Shown here one piece after another: positions 36,842-45,555 of a stretch of 64,000 nucleotides of DNA. Each line of letters starts with the position of its first letter. The stretch's first letter is position 1. The notes under the pieces were generated by a model, which saw only the letters and a program-made list of their open reading frames with translations, searched no databases and had not been told where the DNA came from. Origin of the DNA: Ideonella livida (GTDB lineage Bacteria; Pseudomonadota; Gammaproteobacteria; Burkholderiales; Burkholderiaceae_C); NCBI RefSeq assembly GCF_010499455.1, contig NZ_JAAGOH010000014.1, positions 1 to 64,000 on the forward strand, read 5' to 3'. Made by a program: the position numbers and the translations under genes.

Positions 36842-37837
36842 ATGACCTTTCTGCCCTGGCGCCGCCGCGCCCTCACCCTGGCTTTGGGCGCCGCCGCCCT
36901 GGCCGCGCCCGCCCTGAGCTGGGCGCAGGCTGCCTTTCCCAGCAAGCCGCTGACGCTGGTGGTGCCCTTTTCCGCCGGCGGGCCCACCGACGTGGTCTCG
37001 CGCCTGCTGGGGGCGGCCATGGGCCGGCACCTGGGCCAGAGTGTGGTGGTGGAAAACCGGGTGGGCGCCGGTGGCACGCTGGCCGCCGCCTCGGTGGCGC
37101 GGGCCCAGCCCGACGGCTACACCTTCCTCATCCACCACAACGGCATGGGCACCGCGCCGGCGCTCTACCGCAAGTTGCCCTACAAGCCGCTGGCGGACTT
37201 CGAGTACATCGGTCAGGTGCTGGACGTGCCCATGACCCTGGTGGGCCGCAAAGACCTGCCCGCCCGGGACGGTAAGGCGCTGCTGGCCTACCTCAAGGCC
37301 CAGGGCGACAAGACCAACATCGCCCACGCCGGGCTGGGCGCCGTGTCGCACCTGTGCAGCATGCTGCTGCGCCAGGCCCTGGGGGTGGACATGACCACCG
37401 TGCCCTACCAGGGCACCGCCCCGGCCATGAATGCGCTGATGGGCGGGCAGGTGGACCTGCTGTGCGACCAGACCACCTCCACCACGCCCTTCATCAAGGC
37501 TGGCTCGGTCAAGCTCTATGGCGTGACCACGGCCCAGCGCCTGAAGACCTTGCCCGACACGCCCACCCTGGCCGAGCAGGGCTTGCCCGGCTTCCAGGTG
37601 GTGGTGTGGCACGGCTTGTACGCACCCAAGGGCACGCCGGCGGCGGCGGTGCAGCGGCTCACCGCCGCGCTGCAGGCGGCCCTGAAAGAGCCGGCCGTGG
37701 TGGCCCGGCTGCACGAGCTGGGTGCCGTGATCCCGGCCGAAGACAAGCAAACCCCCGCCGGCCTGCGCGACTGGCTGGCCGAAGAAACCCACCGCTACGG
37801 CCCCCTCATCCAGGCCGCCGGCCAGTTTGCCGACTGA
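36842..37837 (+). CDS. Bug-family (TctC-like) periplasmic binding protein
   Basis: A 331-aa Bug receptor with a clear Sec/Tat-like N-terminus ([10 protein letters not shown] then a hydrophobic run ending SWAQA). Typical motifs: [50 protein letters not shown] and a C-terminal [17 protein letters not shown]. These receptors bind carboxylates such as citrate, itaconate-like dicarboxylates or aromatic acids. It lies inside the acyl-CoA operon, 48 bp after the CoA-transferase, so its ligand is probably the pathway substrate. Confidence 0.9.
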   Translation: MTFLPWRRRALTLALGAAALAAPALSWAQAAFPSKPLTLVVPFSAGGPTDVVSRLLGAAMGRHLGQSVVVENRVGAGGTLAAASVARAQPDGYTFLIHHNGMGTAPALYRKLPYKPLADFEYIGQVLDVPMTLVGRKDLPARDGKALLAYLKAQGDKTNIAHAGLGAVSHLCSMLLRQALGVDMTTVPYQGTAPAMNALMGGQVDLLCDQTTSTTPFIKAGSVKLYGVTTAQRLKTLPDTPTLAEQGLPGFQVVVWHGLYAPKGTPAAAVQRLTAALQAALKEPAVVARLHELGAVIPAEDKQTPAGLRDWLAEETHRYGPLIQAAGQFAD

Positions 37838-37863
37838 CCGGCCCCCCACCCAGGAGACACAGC

Positions 37864-38613
37864 ATGAAGGCACTGGTCGCGGTCAAACGCGTGGTGGACT
37901 ACAACGTGAAGGTTCGCGTGAAGTCTGATGGCACGGGGGTGGACACCGCCAACGTGAAGATGAGCATGAACCCCTTTGACGAGATTGCCGTGGAAGAAGC
38001 GGTGAGGCTCAAGGAGAAGGGCACGGTGAGCGAGGTGGTGGTGGTGTCGTGCGGCGTGGCGCAATGTCAAGAGACGCTGCGCACGGCCATGGCCATTGGG
38101 GCTGACCGTGGCATCTTGGTTGAAACCGCCGAAGCGCTGCAGCCGCTGGCGGTGGCCAAGCTGCTCAAGGCCTTGGTGGACAAAGAGCAGCCGGCGCTGG
38201 TGCTGCTGGGCAAGCAAGCGATTGACGATGACTGCAACCAGACGGGCCAAATGCTGGCCGCGCTGCTGGATGCACCGCAAGCCACGTTTGCCAGCCAAGT
38301 GAGTGTGGCCGACGGCACCGCCACCGTGACGCGAGAAGTCGATGGCGGCTTGGAAACCGTGCAGCTCTCGCTGCCGGCCGTGATCACCACCGACCTGCGG
38401 CTGAACGAGCCGCGTTATGTGACGCTGCCCAACATCATGAAGGCCAAGAAGAAGCCGCTGGAAACCACCCAGCCGGCCGAGCTGGGTGTCGATGTGGCCC
38501 CGCGCATCAAGACCTTGAAGATGGCAGAGCCCGCACAGCGCGGCGCCGGGGTGAAGGTGGCCGACGTGGCCGCCTTGGTGGAAAAACTCAAGAACGAAGC
38601 CAAGGTGATCTGA
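37864..38613 (+). CDS. etfB: Electron transfer flavoprotein beta subunit
   Basis: EtfB, 249 aa, pairs with EtfA to take electrons from acyl-CoA dehydrogenases to ETF:quinone oxidoreductase. It has the normal length and motifs: [35 protein letters not shown], the AMP-site block [18 protein letters not shown], and a C-terminal recognition segment with [10 protein letters not shown]. Its ATG at 37864 follows AGGAGAC. It is 2 bp from etfA. Codon choice is a little less GC-biased than its neighbours, as expected for a well-expressed gene. Confidence 0.97.
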   Translation: MKALVAVKRVVDYNVKVRVKSDGTGVDTANVKMSMNPFDEIAVEEAVRLKEKGTVSEVVVVSCGVAQCQETLRTAMAIGADRGILVETAEALQPLAVAKLLKALVDKEQPALVLLGKQAIDDDCNQTGQMLAALLDAPQATFASQVSVADGTATVTREVDGGLETVQLSLPAVITTDLRLNEPRYVTLPNIMKAKKKPLETTQPAELGVDVAPRIKTLKMAEPAQRGAGVKVADVAALVEKLKNEAKVI

Positions 38614-38615
38614 AC

Positions 38616-39545
38616 ATGGCCATCCTCGTCATTGCTGAACACGACAACGCCACCCTCAAGGGCGCCACGCTCAACACCGTGACCGCTGCAGCCGCCTGCG
38701 GTGGCGACATCCACGTGCTGGTGGCCGGCGCAGGGGCCCAAGCGGCGGCGGCCGCCGCGGCCCAAGTGGCCGGCGTGGCCAAGGTGCTGCTGGCCGACGC
38801 CCCGACGCTGGCCGACGGCTTGGCAGAAAACCTGGCCGCCCAGGTGCTGGCCCTGGCCCCGGGCTACAGCCACATCCTGTTTGCGGCCACGGCCAGCGGC
38901 AAGAACGTGGCCCCGCGCGTGGCCGCCAAGCTCGACGTGGCTCAGCTCTCCGACATCACCCGGGTGTTGAGCGCCGACACCTTCGAGCGCCCGGTGTACG
39001 CCGGCAATGCCATCGCCACCGTGCAAAGCGCCGATGCCGTGAAGGTCATCACCGTGCGCACCACGGGCTTTGAGGCCGCCGCCAGCGGTGGCGCTGCGGC
39101 CGTGGAAAGCATCGCGGCCGTGGCTGACGCGGGCAAGAGCCGCTTGGTGAGCCGAGCGCTCAGCAAGAGCGACCGCCCCGAACTGACCGCCGCCAAGGTC
39201 ATCGTCTCCGGTGGTCGCGCCCTGGGCAGCCCCTCGAAGTTTGCTGAGGTGCTGACGCCGCTGGCCGACAAGCTCGGCGCGGCGATTGGCGCCAGCCGTG
39301 CGGCGGTCGATGCGGGCTACGCCCCCAACGACCTGCAGGTGGGCCAGACCGGCAAGATCGTGGCGCCGCAGTTGTACGTGGCCTGCGGCATCTCGGGGGC
39401 CATTCAGCATTTGGCGGGCATGAAGGACTCCAAGGTGGTCGTGGCGATCAACAAAGACCCGGAGGCGCCCATCTTCAGCGTGGCCGACTACGGGCTGGAG
39501 GCCGACCTGTTCACCGCCGTGCCGGCCCTGGTGCAGGCCTTGTGA
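38616..39545 (+). CDS. etfA: Electron transfer flavoprotein alpha subunit
   Basis: EtfA, 309 aa, holds the FAD of the heterodimer. The conserved C-terminal FAD-binding part is intact: VSGGRALGSPSKFAEV, GASRAAVDAGYAPNDLQVGQTGK, LYVACGISGAIQHLAGMKDS and INKDPEAPIF. It starts 2 bp after etfB. The pair serves the acyl-CoA dehydrogenase upstream and probably all other acyl-CoA oxidation in the cell. Confidence 0.97.
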   Translation: MAILVIAEHDNATLKGATLNTVTAAAACGGDIHVLVAGAGAQAAAAAAAQVAGVAKVLLADAPTLADGLAENLAAQVLALAPGYSHILFAATASGKNVAPRVAAKLDVAQLSDITRVLSADTFERPVYAGNAIATVQSADAVKVITVRTTGFEAAASGGAAAVESIAAVADAGKSRLVSRALSKSDRPELTAAKVIVSGGRALGSPSKFAEVLTPLADKLGAAIGASRAAVDAGYAPNDLQVGQTGKIVAPQLYVACGISGAIQHLAGMKDSKVVVAINKDPEAPIFSVADYGLEADLFTAVPALVQAL

Positions 39546-39583
39546 GCGCACCGGGCAGCGCCGCCAGCAGGGACACTGTTCCC

Positions 39584-40279
39584 ATGACACATTCTTTGAT
39601 TTCTCCTGAAGCGCTGTGGCAGGCGCCTGCCGGTGCGGCCCTGGTGGCCAGCGCCCACGGTGCTCTCGAAGTCATCGTGGACCGCCCTGAACCCGCCAGT
39701 GCCGCGCCCTGCGGCTTGGCGTTGGTGGCCCACCCTCAACCCCTGTTGGGTGGCAGCGCCCGCCACAAGGTGCCCCAGGTGCTGGCACGCGGCCTGGCCG
39801 AGGCCGGGTGGCTGGCGCTGCGCCCCAACTTCCGTGGCGTGGGCCGCAGCACCGGCGCCCATGCCGGTGGCGAGGGCGAGGCCGAAGACCTGCTTGCCTT
39901 GGCCCAGGCCCTGCGGGCCGCCGGGCCGGGGGCGCCACTGGCGCTGGTGGGCTTCTCGTTTGGCGCGCATGTCACCGCCCGGGTGGCCGCCGCCCTGGCG
40001 GCTGGCGGCCAGGCCGCGCAGGCCGTGGTGCTGGCTGGCATGCCCGACGGGGTGGTGCCCGCCGGCCGGGCCTATGACAGCCCCGGCAGCTTTGACGGTG
40101 AGCTGGTGCTGCATGGTGCTGCCGACGAGGTGGTGCCCCTGCCCCTTGCCCTGGCCTGGGCCCGCCGCCACGACAAGGCCGTGACCGTGCTGCCCGAGGC
40201 GGACCACTTCTTTGCCGGCCAGCTGCCGCTGTTGCGGCGCCTGGTGGTGCGGCATGTGGCCGCCGCCGTGCCGCCTTGA
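39584..40279 (+). CDS. Alpha/beta hydrolase
   Basis: An alpha/beta-hydrolase-fold protein of 231 aa from the ATG at 39584; a GTG at 39542 overlapping the etfA stop would add 14 residues. The family is the YsgA/dienelactone-hydrolase-like group with LVAHPQPLLGGSARHKVPQ at the N-terminus, NFRGVGRSTG, nucleophile elbow GFSFGAHV (Ser), the acid in LHGAADEVVPL, and a C-terminal His in PEADHFFAG. The catalytic triad appears complete. Likely an esterase or thioesterase; the substrate is unknown. Confidence 0.82.
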   Translation: MTHSLISPEALWQAPAGAALVASAHGALEVIVDRPEPASAAPCGLALVAHPQPLLGGSARHKVPQVLARGLAEAGWLALRPNFRGVGRSTGAHAGGEGEAEDLLALAQALRAAGPGAPLALVGFSFGAHVTARVAAALAAGGQAAQAVVLAGMPDGVVPAGRAYDSPGSFDGELVLHGAADEVVPLPLALAWARRHDKAVTVLPEADHFFAGQLPLLRRLVVRHVAAAVPP

Positions 40280-40340
40280 CCCCAACCCATGCGGGCGCGC
40301 CGCGTCCGGTTTTTCACCCTTGTGCCGCCAGGCCCTGCCC

Positions 40341-41210
40341 ATGACCTTTTCTGCCCCTGAACGGGCCGCCCGCCTGGGCGCCGCCCGCAGCTTGCTGTTT
40401 GTGCCCGGCCACCGGCCCGAGCGCTTTGCCAAGGCCGCCGCCAGCGGTGCCGATGCCTTGGTGCTGGACCTGGAGGATGCCGTGGCCCCGGCCGAAAAGC
40501 CGGCCGCCCGCGCGGCGGTGCAGGCCGCATGGCCGGGGCTGGCGGCGCTGGGCCTGCCGGTGGTGCTGCGCCTGAACGCCCGGGGCAGCGCCGCCGGGGT
40601 GGACGACGCCACTTGGTTGTCTGCCTGGTGTCAAGGCGCCCAGGCGCCGGTGGGCCTGGCGCTGATGGTGGCCAAGGCCGAGACCCCTGCGGACCTGCAG
40701 GCGGCCCAGGCGGCGGCCGGCAGCGGTAGGGTGCCCGTGGTCCCGCTGGTGGAAAGTGCAGCCGGCTGGGCCGGCTTGGCGGCCTTGAGCGTTCACCCCG
40801 GGGTGCTGCGCCTGGCCCTGGGCCACATCGACTTTCTGGCCGACACAGGCTTGGCCCCCGGCCCGGACGAGCGCGAGCTGGACCCGCTGCGTTTTGCCAT
40901 GGCCCTGCACACCCGCCTGGCCGGCCTGGCCCCGGCGGTGGATGGCGTGACCACGGCCCTGGATGACGCCCAGGCCCTGACGGCGGACGCGCACCGTGCC
41001 CTGCGCTTTGGCTTTGGCGGCAAGTTGTGCATCCACCCCCGGCAGATTGCGCCGCTGCATGCCGCCCTGGCCCCCACCGAGGCCGAGCGGGCCTGGGCCC
41101 TGCGTGTGGTGGCCGCCGACCAGGCCGCCGGCGGCGCGGCCGTGCAGCTGGATGGCCGCATGGTGGACCGCCCGGTGGTGCTGCGCGCGCAGCGTCTGCT
41201 GGCGCGCTGA
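40341..41210 (+). CDS. CitE-like (HpcH/HpaI family) acyl-CoA lyase
   Basis: A 289-aa Mg-dependent lyase of the CitE/citramalyl-CoA/malyl-CoA group. It shows RSLLFVPGHRPERFAKA, the Asp/Glu metal site DLEDAVAPAEK, a substrate Arg in VLRLNARGSAAG, VPLVESAAGW with the Glu ligand, LGHIDFLADTG with the Asp ligand, and FGFGGKLCIHPRQI. In a cluster with a CoA-transferase and MaoC hydratase it would split (S)-citramalyl-CoA into pyruvate and acetyl-CoA. It ends the plus-strand cluster, 11 bp from a convergent gene. Other beta-hydroxyacyl-CoA substrates are possible. Confidence 0.82.
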   Translation: MTFSAPERAARLGAARSLLFVPGHRPERFAKAAASGADALVLDLEDAVAPAEKPAARAAVQAAWPGLAALGLPVVLRLNARGSAAGVDDATWLSAWCQGAQAPVGLALMVAKAETPADLQAAQAAAGSGRVPVVPLVESAAGWAGLAALSVHPGVLRLALGHIDFLADTGLAPGPDERELDPLRFAMALHTRLAGLAPAVDGVTTALDDAQALTADAHRALRFGFGGKLCIHPRQIAPLHAALAPTEAERAWALRVVAADQAAGGAAVQLDGRMVDRPVVLRAQRLLAR

Positions 41211-41221
41211 GGCCGTGCGAA

Positions 41222-41767
41222 TCAGCCGCCGGGGGCTGGCGACGAGGCCGGTGCCACCGGGCGCCGCATCGTCAGGCTGGTGATGCGGTCATAGCCCGGG
41301 TGGGCCGTGCGGGCCACGGTCTCAAAGCCCAGGGCGGCAAAGGTGGCCTGGTTCTCGACCAGCTCCACACGGGTCTGCAGTTCCAGGTGGGGGCGGCCGT
41401 GCTGGCGGGCCAGGGTGTCGGCTGCGGCGCACAGGGCGCGGGCCACCCCCTGGCCACGCGCAGCGGCGTCCACCGCCAGCTTGCCCACATAGACCACCTC
41501 CGGCCGCAGGTCGGCAAAGGCGCAACCGATCAAGCGGCCTTGGGCGTTGGTGGCCGTCAACAAGGTCTCGTGCCGGGCTTTGTCGGCCAGGGCGGCGGCA
41601 TCCAGCCGGTGCAGGGAAGAGGGCGGGTCAATGCGCCCCTCCATGTAGGCAAAGCTGGCCTGCAGCAGGGCCAGCAGGCCGGTCCAGTCGGCAAAGTCGG
41701 CGGGGGCGGTGTGCAGGGTCAGGGCGCTGGCGCTGGCGCTGGCGCTGGGGTGGGCGAGGGGCGGCAT
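41222..41767 (-). CDS. GNAT family N-acetyltransferase
   Basis: A 181-aa GNAT acetyltransferase. The acetyl-CoA loop reads KLAVDAAARGQGVARALC, preceded by the strand GCAFADLRPEVVYVG and followed by LGFETVARTAHPGYD. The N-terminus contains an Ala-Ser repeat encoded by a GGCGCT tandem repeat. The ATG at 41767 is used; the frame is open much further upstream, but that part is an antisense reading of the transporter gene. Acceptor substrate unknown. Confidence 0.85.
   Translation of the reverse strand: MPPLAHPSASASASALTLHTAPADFADWTGLLALLQASFAYMEGRIDPPSSLHRLDAAALADKARHETLLTATNAQGRLIGCAFADLRPEVVYVGKLAVDAAARGQGVARALCAAADTLARQHGRPHLELQTRVELVENQATFAALGFETVARTAHPGYDRITSLTMRRPVAPASSPAPGG
41723..41746. 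repeat. Tandem hexamer repeat (GGCGCT)4 in the acetyltransferase N-terminus
   Basis: Four exact GGCGCT units encode Ser-Ala pairs on the minus strand, about residues 8-15 of the acetyltransferase. Six-base units keep the frame, so copy-number slippage would lengthen or shorten the linker without disrupting the gene. Confidence 0.85.
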
Positions 41768-41823
41768 GGGGGGCTCCGGTGGGCCTGGGCTGGGGGGCAC
41801 AGCAGGTCGGCGATCTGGCCTGT

Positions 41824-42822
41824 TCAGTCCCCGGTGCGGCGGCGCCACAGGGGCCAGCGGCCCACCAGCAGGGCCAGCAGGATCAGCCCGCAGCCGGCCC
41901 ACTGCCAGGGGCCGAGCTGCTCGTGCTTCCAGACCAGCACCATCAGCGTGGCCCACACCGGCTCCAGCGACAGGATGAGCGCGGCATGGCTCAGGCTGGT
42001 GCGGCCCTGGCCGCGCACCTGCAGGTAAAAGCGCAGCGTGGTGGACAGCAGGGCGCTGGCCAGCAACCAGCCCCAGGCGCTGGCCGGCAGCTGGGCAGGC
42101 CAGTCTTCCAGCGCCATGGACAGGCCGGTGCACACCGCGCCAGCCACCGCCATCTGCACCGCGGTCAGGGGCAGCGGGTCTTGGCGGCTGGCGTAGCGGC
42201 TGTTGAGCGTGAATTGCAGCGAGCCCAGGGCGGCGGTGGCCAGGAACAGCCCGTCTGAGAGGGACAGCCCGCCGCCGGCATGGCCCATCAGGCAGACCAG
42301 GCCCAAGGCCGCCAGGCCCATGCCCCACCAGGTGGCCGGGGCCAGGGGCACGCCCAGCACCCAGCGCCCGGTGAGGGGCGCGAACACCACCCCCAGGGCG
42401 CACAAGAAGGCGCCCACGCCCAGGTGCTCGGCATGGGCCAGGCCCAGCACCCAGCTCACCATGGCCAGGGCGAACACGCCGCCGGTGCGCAGGGCGGGGC
42501 CGCTGCGCCCTTCGCGCGCCATGGCCAGCAGGGCCGGGCCGCCCCACAGCCCAAGCAGCAGTGCCGCGCCCAGAAAACGCATGCCCATGAACCCCAGAGG
42601 CGGCAGCCAGCGCAGCGCCTCGAAGGAGAAGACCCACCCGGCCGCCGCCAGCCAGGACACGAGCAACAGGGTCAGCTCGCCATCGTGGCGGGCCAGCAGG
42701 GAAGGGGATCTCACGGGGGGAGGGCCGCCGTGCGCAGGGCCGGGGGAGGACCGGCACGGGGCTGAAGTCAGGGAAAACGCCAGCATAACCGCGCCCCAGG
42801 CCCCCTGCGTGGGGTCGGACAT
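41824..42822 (-). CDS. EamA/DMT-superfamily transporter
   Basis: An inner-membrane drug/metabolite transporter of up to 332 aa with about ten hydrophobic segments in two EamA repeats (RWLPPLGFMGMRFLGAALLL in the first; SLSHAALILSLEPVWATLM in the second, with the typical LEPV motif). The start is uncertain: ATG at 42822 or ATG at 42786; the first 45 or so residues are proline-rich and unlike the family, so a later start is possible. Substrate unknown. It precedes the acetyltransferase gene in the same orientation by 56 bp. Confidence 0.82.
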   Translation of the reverse strand: MSDPTQGAWGAVMLAFSLTSAPCRSSPGPAHGGPPPVRSPSLLARHDGELTLLLVSWLAAAGWVFSFEALRWLPPLGFMGMRFLGAALLLGLWGGPALLAMAREGRSGPALRTGGVFALAMVSWVLGLAHAEHLGVGAFLCALGVVFAPLTGRWVLGVPLAPATWWGMGLAALGLVCLMGHAGGGLSLSDGLFLATAALGSLQFTLNSRYASRQDPLPLTAVQMAVAGAVCTGLSMALEDWPAQLPASAWGWLLASALLSTTLRFYLQVRGQGRTSLSHAALILSLEPVWATLMVLVWKHEQLGPWQWAGCGLILLALLVGRWPLWRRRTGD

Positions 42823-42834
42823 GCGCGGCGCGCG

Positions 42835-43941
42835 CTACAGGTTCTCGGCCGTGGTCAGGTGCAGCGGCAGGATCCACTGGGCGGCGCAGGCGCGCTCGGC
42901 CGCGGGCTGGCTCAGGCATGCCATCATGGCCTGGACCACCTGGGCGGCGATCTGGGCGGGCGGGGTGTCCAGCACCACGTCCACCACGCCATCGGCCAGG
43001 GCGGTGCGGTGGTCGGCGGTCAGGCCGTTGGCCACCACCACCACATGGCCGCCGGGGTGGCCGGGCGGGCGCTCGGTCCGCAGCGCGCGCAGGGTGCCGG
43101 CCATGCCACCGCCGCCGGCGTCGTACAGCCCCACCAGATCGGGGTGGCGCTGCAGCAGGTTCAGCGTCATCTCGTGCGCCACCTGCGGGTCCTCCAGGTT
43201 CACCAGCGTGTCCAGCACGGTAAAGCCGGGCGCATGTTCACGCAGGTAGGCCCGAAAACTCATCTCGCAGGCCTCATGCCCCAGGTAGCGGTGGCTGCCC
43301 ACGGCCACGCACACCGGGCCGGGCCGGCGGGCCAGCCGGCTCACCGCCCAGGCGGCTTGGCGGCCGCAGCGGCGCGGGTCCATGCCCACATAGCCGGCGC
43401 GCAGCGGCGCGCTCAGGTCTGAGAGCAGCGCCCACACCGGCTTGCCGGCCTCGTGCAGCTCGGCCACCGCCGCGCTCACATGCGGATGGTCCATGGCCAC
43501 CACGCCCAGGGCGTCCACCTCCTGGCCCAGGCTGCGCATGCGGGTGGCCACGGCGGCAGGGTCCAGGTCGTCCACATAGTCGATCACGGCCAGGCAAACG
43601 TCACGCCCCTGGGCCTGGGCGGCGGCGCTGAGTTGCTGGCCAAAGGCCCGGTAGAAGGCCTCGTGGCAGCGCAGCAGCAGAAAACCCAGGGTCCGGATCT
43701 GGCGCTCGCCCCGCTCCTGCAGCCGCGCGCGCATGAGCGAGGCGCCGTGGTAGCCCAGCCGTTCGGCCGCCTCGATCACCCGCAGGGCGGTGCCCTCACG
43801 CACCGGCAAGCGGCTGTTGAGCACGCGGTCCACCGTGGCGCTGCCCACGCCCGCGGCCTGCGCCACGTCGGCCAGGGTGGGGCGGCGGCTCACGGCTGGT
43901 GCCCTCCGCTGCGGGATTTCCCGTGGTGGCATGCCAGCCAT
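42835..43941 (-). CDS. LacI-family regulator 1 of the moc-like locus
   Basis: A LacI-type regulator of 368 aa from the ATG at 43941. The N-terminal helix-turn-helix is TLADVAQAAGVGSATVDRVLNSR with the hinge region to about residue 75; the rest is a periplasmic-binding-protein type 1 sugar-binding domain. It shares the rare block EMSFRAYLREHAPGF with the second LacI at 51.9 kb, so the two are paralogues. It diverges from the oxygenase operon at 44.1 kb, its likely target. The binding domain suggests a sugar or cyclitol effector. Confidence 0.9.
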   Translation of the reverse strand: MAGMPPREIPQRRAPAVSRRPTLADVAQAAGVGSATVDRVLNSRLPVREGTALRVIEAAERLGYHGASLMRARLQERGERQIRTLGFLLLRCHEAFYRAFGQQLSAAAQAQGRDVCLAVIDYVDDLDPAAVATRMRSLGQEVDALGVVAMDHPHVSAAVAELHEAGKPVWALLSDLSAPLRAGYVGMDPRRCGRQAAWAVSRLARRPGPVCVAVGSHRYLGHEACEMSFRAYLREHAPGFTVLDTLVNLEDPQVAHEMTLNLLQRHPDLVGLYDAGGGGMAGTLRALRTERPPGHPGGHVVVVANGLTADHRTALADGVVDVVLDTPPAQIAAQVVQAMMACLSQPAAERACAAQWILPLHLTTAENL

Positions 43942-44077
43942 GATGTAAATGATGGATTCATCGCCATGGTGTTTGATCGCCTTTGATGGCAAATGATGGA
44001 CTTCCATTGTCCATCTTGAACGTGGTTCCTAGCATCCGCTCCCATTCCTTCACCCAGAACGAATCAGGAGACACCCC
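43942..44077. promoter_or_regulatory. Divergent LacI1 / oxygenase operon control region
   Basis: An inverted repeat GATGGAC (43995-44001) and GTCCATC (44009-44015) with a 7-bp centre lies about 65 bp before the oxygenase ATG. GATGG recurs in the same 70 bp (near 43952 and 43985). CAGGAG at 44068-44073 is the oxygenase ribosome-binding site. The palindrome is the best candidate operator. Confidence 0.6.
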
Positions 44078-45235
44078 ATGCCCGACCTGTCCCCGCCGCC
44101 GCAGCCCCCGCGCGAAAGCCGCGGCGAATACGACCTGCTCACCGGCTGGGGCCCTCAGGCCCAGGCCGCTGGGTTGGTGGGCGCCCGCTGGTACCAAAGC
44201 CCCGTGCCGCGCGCGCAGCTCAAGGCCTTGATGCAGCGCCAAGACGGCCCGGCCCTGCGCGACACCGCCCTGTGGCTGGCCCTGGTGGGGGCAGCCGGCG
44301 TGGCCATGGCCGCCACCTGGGGCGGCCCGTGGTTCGCCCTGGCCTTCTTGGTCTACGCCACGCTGTTCACCGGCGCGGCCGACTCGCGCTGGCATGAAAG
44401 CAGCCACGGCACCGCCTTCAAGACCCGCTGGATGAACGACGCGCTCTACCAGCTGGCCAGCTTCATGGCCCTGCGCCGGCCCACCCGCTGGCGCTGGAGC
44501 CACGCCCGCCACCACAGCGACACCCTGGTCACCGGCCGCGACCCCGAGGTCAACGCCGTGCTGCCGCTGCCGCTGGGCACCTTGCTGCTCAACGTCTTTG
44601 CCCTGCGCTACGCCCCGGGGGAATACGCCCGCGTGCTGGCCAATGCCCTGGGCCGCATCAGCCCGCAGGAGAAGAGCTACGTGCCCGAGAGCGAATGGCC
44701 GCGCATGGTGCGCGAGGCCCGCGCCTGGGTGGCGGTGTATGCGGCCGTGGTGGCCCTGGCGGTGGGGCAAGGCAGTGCGCTGCCGCTGTTCTTCGTGGGC
44801 CTGCCCGCCTTTGTGGGGGCCTGGGTGCACACCTTCTTTGGTCTGACCCAGCACGCCGGCCTGCCCGAGAACGTGCTGGACCACCGCCTGAACTGCCGCA
44901 CGGTGGTGATGAACCCGGTGTTCCGCTTTCTGTACTGGAACATGAACTACCACGTGGAGCACCACATGGTGCCCATGGTGCCGTACCACGCCCTGCCGGC
45001 GCTGCATGCCGCCATCCGCGCCGACTGCCCGCCGCCTTACCCCAGCCTGGCCGCCGCCTATGCCGAGATCCTGCCCGCCCTGTGGCGCCAGCGGCAGGAC
45101 CCGCACTGGGCCGTGCGGCGGCCGCTGCCTGATGCGGCCGGTGTTGCGGCGGCCGCACCCCCCGCACCCCCCGGGGCCACCGTGCTGCCCCATCCCGCCA
45201 CCCCCTCCCCCTTGACCCCTGGAGCCCAACCATGA
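44078..45235 (+). CDS. mocD: Membrane di-iron oxygenase, MocD-like (fatty-acid-desaturase superfamily)
   Basis: A 385-aa integral membrane protein with the three histidine boxes of the desaturase/hydroxylase superfamily: HESSH (106-110), HARHH (142-146) and NYHVEHH (290-296), with an extra His in TQHAGL (259). Hydrophobic segments flank the boxes. MocD of rhizopine loci belongs to this superfamily and, with the MocE ferredoxin and MocF reductase, is required to demethylate 3-O-methyl-scyllo-inosamine. The same partners follow here with 4-nt overlaps. A lipid role is unlikely given the dedicated Rieske partner and the inositol-type neighbours. The last 30 or so residues are a proline-rich tail. 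Confidence 0.75.
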   Translation: MPDLSPPPQPPRESRGEYDLLTGWGPQAQAAGLVGARWYQSPVPRAQLKALMQRQDGPALRDTALWLALVGAAGVAMAATWGGPWFALAFLVYATLFTGAADSRWHESSHGTAFKTRWMNDALYQLASFMALRRPTRWRWSHARHHSDTLVTGRDPEVNAVLPLPLGTLLLNVFALRYAPGEYARVLANALGRISPQEKSYVPESEWPRMVREARAWVAVYAAVVALAVGQGSALPLFFVGLPAFVGAWVHTFFGLTQHAGLPENVLDHRLNCRTVVMNPVFRFLYWNMNYHVEHHMVPMVPYHALPALHAAIRADCPPPYPSLAAAYAEILPALWRQRQDPHWAVRRPLPDAAGVAAAAPPAPPGATVLPHPATPSPLTPGAQP

Positions 45236-45555
45236 GCCGCTGGATCGACGCCTGCGCCCTGGACGACATCGACGACGAGGACGTCCGCCCCTTTGAGCAC
45301 CAAGGCCACGCCTACGCCCTGTACCGGGTGGACGGCCAGGTCTATGCCACCGACGGCCTGTGCACCCACGAGCGCGTGGCCCTGTGCGACGGCCTGGTGA
45401 TGGACCACGTCATCGAATGCCCCAAGCACAACGGCCGCTTTGACATCCGCACCGGCCGTGCGCTGGGCGCGCCGGTGTGCGTGAACCTGCGCACCTACCC
45501 CGCCAAGGCCGACGGTGGCCGCGTGTTCATCCAGATCCACACGGAGCCCGCATGA
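45232..45555 (+). CDS. mocE: Rieske ferredoxin, MocE-like
   Basis: A 107-aa soluble Rieske [2Fe-2S] ferredoxin with ligands C44, H46, C63 and H66 (LCTHERVALC and ECPKHNGRF). It probably feeds electrons from the reductase to the di-iron oxygenase. Its ATG overlaps the oxygenase stop (ATGA), and its stop overlaps the reductase start in the same way, so the three are translationally coupled. It is distinct from the nagAb ferredoxin at 16.8 kb but has the same fold. Confidence 0.8.
   Translation: MSRWIDACALDDIDDEDVRPFEHQGHAYALYRVDGQVYATDGLCTHERVALCDGLVMDHVIECPKHNGRFDIRTGRALGAPVCVNLRTYPAKADGGRVFIQIHTEPA

Noticed and set aside
35960-37873. A 637-codon minus-strand open frame
   Set aside because: Antisense shadow of the CoA-transferase and Bug receptor genes, with no recognisable motif.
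41768-42919. N-terminal extension of the acetyltransferase frame to 565 codons
   Set aside because: The extra part is an alternative-frame reading of the DMT transporter gene and is Pro/Arg/Gly-rich; the ATG at 41767 gives a normal-length GNAT protein.
44078-45235. Lipid fatty-acid desaturase
   Set aside because: The dedicated Rieske ferredoxin and reductase, LacI control and inositol-type neighbours favour a MocD-like oxygenase, though superfamily membership alone would allow a desaturase.
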